64,000 bases of DNA, from contig NC_080171.1 in the NCBI RefSeq assembly GCF_950295315.1, positions 116,059,064 through 116,123,063 on the forward strand. The letters run 5' to 3'. A model generated the notes under the pieces. That model saw only the letters and a program-made list of their open reading frames with translations. It was not told where the DNA came from and made no database searches. This stretch comes from Erinaceus europaeus. Taxonomy: Eukaryota > Chordata > Mammalia > Eulipotyphla > Erinaceidae. Positions 62,707 through 64,000 of this stretch are shown here, one piece after another (positions within the stretch are counted from its first letter, which is position 1; every line of letters begins with the position of its first letter). A program made the translations under genes and the position numbers.

Positions 62707-62779
62707 AATTAATTTATTTATTAATGAGAGGTTAATTATTTATTTTAATGAATTAATTTATTTATTAATGAGAGGTTAA
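62707..62779. repeat. 29-bp direct repeat
   Basis: The stretch aattaatttatttattaatg plus agaggttaa is at 62707-62735 and again at 62751-62779, 15 bp apart, without mismatch. Confidence 0.9.
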
Positions 62780-63020
62780 GTGCACATGGAGCCAAGCACA
62801 AGGACGGACGTAAGGATCTCAGTTCAAGTCCCCCGGCTCCCCACCTGCAGGGGAGTCGCTTCACAGGCAGTGAAGCAGGTCTGCAGGTGTCTGTCTTTCT
62901 CTCCCCCCTCTGTCTTCCCCTCCTCTCTCCATTTCTCTCTATCCTATCCAACAACTACGACATCAATAACAACAACAACAACAATAAAATAACAAGGGCA
63001 ACAAAAGGGGGGAAAAAGCA
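62774..63020 (+). mobile_element. SINE A, 5'-truncated
   Basis: Starts at ggttaagtgcacatggagcc; its ggttaa overlaps the end of the direct repeat. Complete body and tail. Confidence 0.9.
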
Positions 63021-63071
63021 AATTAAATTTTTTTAAAAAGTTTAAGTCTTAAAAAAAGAAATTAATTGACT

Positions 63072-63338
63072 AATTAATTTCTCTACAAGGATTATTGCTG
63101 GGGTTTGTTCGCCACCACTCAGTCCCCCTTTTACTCACTTCTGGTAGCCACTTTCTTTCCTTTTCTATATTTAATGGGATAGAGAGGAAAATTGAGAGGG
63201 GAAGAGAGAGAAAGACCCCTGCAGTACTTGTTTCACTGTTCCTAAAGCTTCCTCTCTGCAGGTGGGGAGAGGGGCTCAAACCTGGGTCCCTGTGAGTGGT
63301 AGCATGTGTGCTTAACCAGGTGCACCACCCGCAGCCCC
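63072..63338 (-). mobile_element. SINE B long, diverged
   Basis: 3' module (ctacaaggattattgctggg) with losses; head ends gtgcaccacccgcagcccc. Confidence 0.82.
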
Positions 63339-63404
63339 CAGGAGTGTATTTCTTTAACTTTACTAATCTATACTTTCACTTAATATTTTATTTTCATTCA
63401 TTTT

Positions 63405-63526
63405 ATTGCAGCCCTGCTTCACCATTTGTGAAGCTGTCCCCCTGCAGGTGGGAACCAGAGGCTTGAACCTGTTCCCTTGCCCATGGTAACATGTGCACTC
63501 TACCAGGTGGAACCCCTACCCAGCCC
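63405..63526 (-). mobile_element. SINE B, tail missing
   Basis: Body and head only: gcagccctgcttcaccattt to acccctacccagcccc. Confidence 0.8.
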
Positions 63527-63575
63527 CTATATTTTCACCCTAATAAATGCTTCGTGCTCTTCCAGAAAGGAGGAC

Positions 63576-63803
63576 GAGGGGACCAGGTGGTGACACACCT
63601 GGATGAGCACACATGCTACAGCACTCAAGGACCCAGGTTCAAGCCCCAGGTCCCCACCTGCAAGGGGAAAGCTTCTTGAGTGGTGAAGCAGGGCTGCAGG
63701 TGTCTCTCTGTCTCTTTCCCTTCCTACCACACCCTTCCCTCTCGATTCCTGGATGTCTCTATCCAATAAATAAAGATTAAAAAAAATATTTAAAAAAAAA
63801 AAA
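63576..63803 (+). mobile_element. SINE B
   Basis: ggggaccaggtggtgacaca to tatccaataaataaagatta and an A-run. Confidence 0.93.
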
Positions 63804-64000
63804 AGGAAGAAAGGTGTAAGAAAAGCAGGTCCAGAGAGCAGCCATCACCCCACTGAGAGCCAAACCTCCTTGGAGAAAGAAAGGCAGGCCGGAGGCTCAT
63901 TGAATGGTAGTGTTGTAAATCAGGTCCCATAAAACTACTTGTCAAGGCAAAAGATAAGGAGTTAAAGCAAGGTGTTTCTTCTTTTGTAAAAGGGGCACAA

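Overview
This window looks like mammalian intergenic DNA, most probably from a hedgehog (Erinaceidae). I find no host protein-coding exon, rRNA gene, functional tRNA gene or CRISPR array. The hedgehog assignment rests on the dominant repeats: tRNA-headed SINEs of the kind described from Erinaceus (ERI families), with T-rich/AATAAA-rich 3' ends, plus a young L1 lineage. This comes from memory, not from a database search.

SINE names used here. 'A' has a head like agtcgggcggtagcgcagcg, a body with cccacctgcaggggagtcgc, and a tail with aacaataataactacaac and gggcaacaaaaggg. 'B' has a head like ccaggtggtggcgcacctgg. 'Long' forms of A and B carry an extra 3' module that begins gcctccaggagcagtgg and ends aaccctggaggc. 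'C' is short with a head like tagcataatggttatgc. 'D' is short with a head like ggcgcagtggataaagc. 'E' denotes older, diverged tRNA-like SINEs. TSD means target-site duplication. A split element is listed with its outer limits.

Layout. 1-2 kb: an LTR-like sequence is interrupted by the 3' end of a non-LTR retrotransposon that is not L1; it reads like a jockey/CR1-group element of arthropod type. 2-5.4 kb: SINEs sit in an ancient L1M. 5.4-16.1 kb: a fossil ERV-L pol gene is scattered in pieces between SINEs and one full-length L1 (6473-12273, minus). 16-26.5 kb: SINE-rich DNA, including a 199-bp element at 19.6 kb that shares the 3' end of the 1-kb LINE, and a longer low-repeat stretch at 21.8-23.0 kb. 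26.7-30.1 kb: an internally deleted L1 (minus) with an intact ORF1 and a chain of 3' transduced sequence. 30.3-31.8 kb: a stack of SINEs in one site. 39-41 kb: purine-rich microsatellites, an L1 5' UTR fragment and a spliced copy of a retroposon here called R. 43-49.5 kb: mixed SINEs and L1 tails. 49.8-56.4 kb: an almost intact L1 (plus) with two successive 3' transductions. 56.7-57.7 kb: an unspliced copy of R with its own TSD. 58.9-59.7 kb: a three-level SINE nest. The rest is SINEs.

How the parts relate. The young L1s supply the retrotransposition machinery that explains the A-tailed, TSD-flanked SINEs, R copies and L1 copies. Two L1s share the same premature poly(A) followed by R, so they belong to one lineage that captured R as a new 3' end. 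The LINE at 1 kb and the 199-bp element at 19.6 kb form a second LINE/non-autonomous pair that is independent of L1.
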